Origin: Caldilineae bacterium
Lineage (GTDB): Bacteria; Chloroflexota; Anaerolineae; J102
DNA length: 6,127 bases
Direction of reading: 5' to 3'
Assembly (NCBI GenBank): GCA_011176555.1
Contig: DUEF01000341.1
Location: 1 to 6,127 of the forward strand
Of the stretch, positions 5,571-6,127 are shown one piece after another. The position numbers and the translations under genes were made by a program. Each line of letters opens with the position of its first letter. Position 1 is the stretch's first letter. The notes under the pieces are model-generated. The model was given only the letters and a program-made list of their open reading frames with translations, was not told where the DNA came from and did no database searches.

Positions 5571-6127
5571 ATGAAAAAACCTCCGATCTTAAAACAATTC
5601 AACTGGCGTGCATTGTTGGTGAGAATCTTGATCAATGCTGCGGTTCTGACCGTTACGGCTTTGATCCTGCCCAATGTTTCCTTCGTCCAAATCACGATTG
5701 GGAACATTCTGTTTGTCGCGATCGCTTTGGGCATTCTCAATGCCCTCATCAAGCCGATCCTCCAGTTTCTGACCCTTTCTTTTATATTCACCACGTACGG
5801 ACTGGTCGTTGTTCTGATCAACGCCGTGATTCTGTGGCTCCTCTCTTTTCTGTTCCCCGACCGTTTTGCTGTCGATAGCATTCTGGCTGCGCTAATTGGC
5901 GGTGCTCTCATCGGTATTCTCGGTAGCTTTTTCGAGAGCCTGTTTGGCCTGTCGCCGCCTATTGTGCCCGATGAACAGGATGAATCCCGACTGCGCCAAG
6001 CGGACCCGACGCCCGTTGTCACGAAAATGATCTTGAAAACAGGTCAGGCGGAGGAGCCGAAACTGGTCGACCCCGCCGCGCCGCTCCTGACTAATCAGGA
6101 CAACGGTTTGCCGAAGCAAGCTCTACC
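5571..6127 (+). CDS. PF04020-type (YvlD / phage holin superfamily IV) membrane protein, runs off the window
   Basis: The frame from ATG 5571 stays open for 185 codons to the window end. Four hydrophobic segments are visible at about residues 15-34, 43-60, 70-95 and 102-121. Between the second and third lies GILNALIKPILQFLTL (54-69), and the third holds VVLINAVILWLLS (80-92), the signature of PF04020 proteins such as YvlD. These are small inner-membrane proteins of unknown role, named after a weak likeness to holins; there is no sign of a phage here. Most members end soon after the fourth segment, but this one continues for more than 55 polar residues (129-185). The ribosome binding site is weak (GGAT at 5558-5561). 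Two in-frame ATGs at 5560 and 5563 belong to another frame that ends in TGA at 5572-5574, overlapping this start as ATGA. The base composition is less GC-rich than that of the sulfatase. Confidence 0.82.
   Translation, partial: MKKPPILKQFNWRALLVRILINAAVLTVTALILPNVSFVQITIGNILFVAIALGILNALIKPILQFLTLSFIFTTYGLVVVLINAVILWLLSFLFPDRFAVDSILAALIGGALIGILGSFFESLFGLSPPIVPDEQDESRLRQADPTPVVTKMILKTGQAEEPKLVDPAAPLLTNQDNGLPKQAL

Noticed and set aside
5456..6022. Minus-strand frame of 188 codons over the membrane protein gene
   Set aside because: It is rich in Arg, Thr and Ile as expected from reading a hydrophobic gene backwards, while the + frame shows four clear membrane segments and a PF04020 signature.
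5571..6127. Phage lysis holin
   Set aside because: The holin name for PF04020 is historical; no lysin or other phage gene is nearby, so a prophage is not supported.

Overview
The window is 6.1 kb of GC-rich bacterial DNA with every supportable gene on the + strand. It holds three complete genes, in order an RhlE-type DEAD-box RNA helicase, a DUF1269 protein and a large arylsulfatase. Two genes are cut by the window edges: the last 35 codons of an HNH endonuclease at the left, and a PF04020-type (YvlD / phage holin superfamily IV) membrane protein at the right. No rRNA, tRNA, CRISPR array, transposase or integrase was seen. The source is probably a free-living environmental bacterium. The arylsulfatase resembles the long cytosolic type known from actinobacteria, and the overall gene style reminds me of Chloroflexota, but nothing in the window fixes the phylum.

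Positions 1-445: an AT-rich HNH C-terminus (about 39% GC by my count) stops at 110. Five bases later an imperfect palindrome of about 130 bp begins. Its left arm closely matches the left half of an integron attC site, and its right arm repeats that arm in inverted form with two bulged bases. This looks like the end of a captured gene cassette. A pair of CCACAACCC direct repeats around a small GC palindrome then sits just upstream of a good sigma-70 promoter and the helicase.

Positions 445-2936: the helicase has all the canonical motifs and a basic tail. A 279-bp gap follows, with a second sigma-70-like promoter and a leader hairpin. The DUF1269 gene comes next, with an unusually long acidic Ala/Glu/Val tail. 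A strong 15-bp hairpin lies between the DUF1269 gene and the sulfatase, only 12 nt before the sulfatase ribosome binding site, so it may act as a terminator or attenuator.

Positions 2937-6127: an 808-residue arylsulfatase with the CSPTR formylglycine motif and no signal peptide is followed by a 207-bp gap. That gap holds a long inverted repeat (5402-5467) and an extended -10 promoter. The multi-spanning membrane protein then runs off the window.

A functional link is only inference. DUF1269 and PF04020 proteins are both small envelope-associated families often met in stress contexts, and the helicase type is often linked to cold or RNA-structure stress. The sulfatase would release sulfate from sulfate esters in the cytoplasm after FGly maturation by an enzyme not encoded here. 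The most unusual items are the attC-like element behind the HNH fragment, the hairpin controlling entry to the sulfatase gene, and the palindrome at 5402-5467.
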